In this document: positions 16,708 to 16,887 of the stretch, one piece after another
How positions within the stretch are numbered: the stretch's first letter is position 1
Layout: the number at the start of each line of letters is the position of its first letter
The notes under the pieces: model-generated
Told to the model about the DNA's origin: nothing
Seen by the model: only the letters and a program-made list of their open reading frames with translations
The model's database searches: none
Program-made: the position numbers and the translations under genes
Assembly (NCBI GenBank): GCA_027575805.1
Contig: JANBPU010000321.1
Span: 1-16,887 of the forward strand
Reading direction: 5' to 3'
DNA: 16,887 nucleotides
DNA from: Mycoemilia scoparia
Taxonomy: Eukaryota > Kickxellomycota > Kickxellomycetes > Kickxellales > Kickxellaceae

Positions 16708-16887
16708 ATGCGTGATAGTAGTAGATGTGTGTTGATGTTGTCTTTCCTTGTACTTTTTTATATTAATTTATTTATACTCGCTCATACATAAGCTTTTATC
16801 AATTTTCTCAATATGGCCACTTTTCATTTTTTGGCAGACCAAATTAGTATGGGTGTGGTCCCTATAGAATTTACCCATAATTTTTAA
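16708..16887. other. 3' flank of the receptor gene, cut by the window end
   Basis: AT-rich. An inverted repeat with 7-base arms, TATGGGT (16848-16854) and ACCCATA (16873-16879), encloses GGTCCCTATAG. No gene is seen. Confidence 0.5.

Overview
The window reads as nuclear DNA of a eukaryotic microbe, most likely a fungus outside the Dikarya. Pointers are compact genes with few short GT-AG introns, AT-rich spacers, pyrimidine-rich leaders, TATA boxes, AATAAA-type poly(A) signals, many simple repeats and an importin-9/Kap114 orthologue. The species cannot be named from sequence alone, and an amoebozoan or another protist is not excluded. TAA, TAG and TGA all end confident genes, so the standard code applies.

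Layout. Bases 1-753 are the 3' flank of the first gene and carry a palindromic foldback element (171-291). A minus-strand gene (754-1749) encodes an unrecognised 331-residue protein. After 1.2 kb of spacer, a small gene (2940-3356) encodes a predicted secreted cysteine-rich protein with a pacifastin-like protease-inhibitor signature. Next comes a two-exon gene for importin-9/Kap114 (3796-7228), a nuclear import receptor for histones and other basic cargo. Bases 7668-8549 hold one long reading frame broken by in-frame stops, probably a gene relic. A two-exon gene (9149-9942) encodes a Wss1-type WLM-domain zinc protease, linked in its family to repair of DNA-protein crosslinks; its intron cuts the HExxH catalytic motif. 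Then follow 5.4 kb with no convincing gene but many structured DNA features. Finally a single-exon gene (15334-16707) encodes a seven-helix, GPCR-like membrane protein with a long Gly/Ser/Thr-rich third cytoplasmic loop.

The genes do not form an obvious pathway. The most distinctive content is non-coding: (1) a foldback family with two copies sharing the terminus TTTTTGAAGGG (171-291 and 13648-13736); (2) a second dispersed repeat present in opposite orientations near 2465-2535 and 11678-11751; (3) a GC-rich structured island at 12354-12468; (4) a long three-part inverted repeat at 14403-14589; (5) hairpins, palindromes and paired CCAAT boxes in the long region upstream of the receptor gene. 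That region could be an extended regulatory domain, could host unannotated ncRNAs, or could simply be repeat-rich spacer. No tRNA, conventional rRNA gene or CRISPR array was seen.
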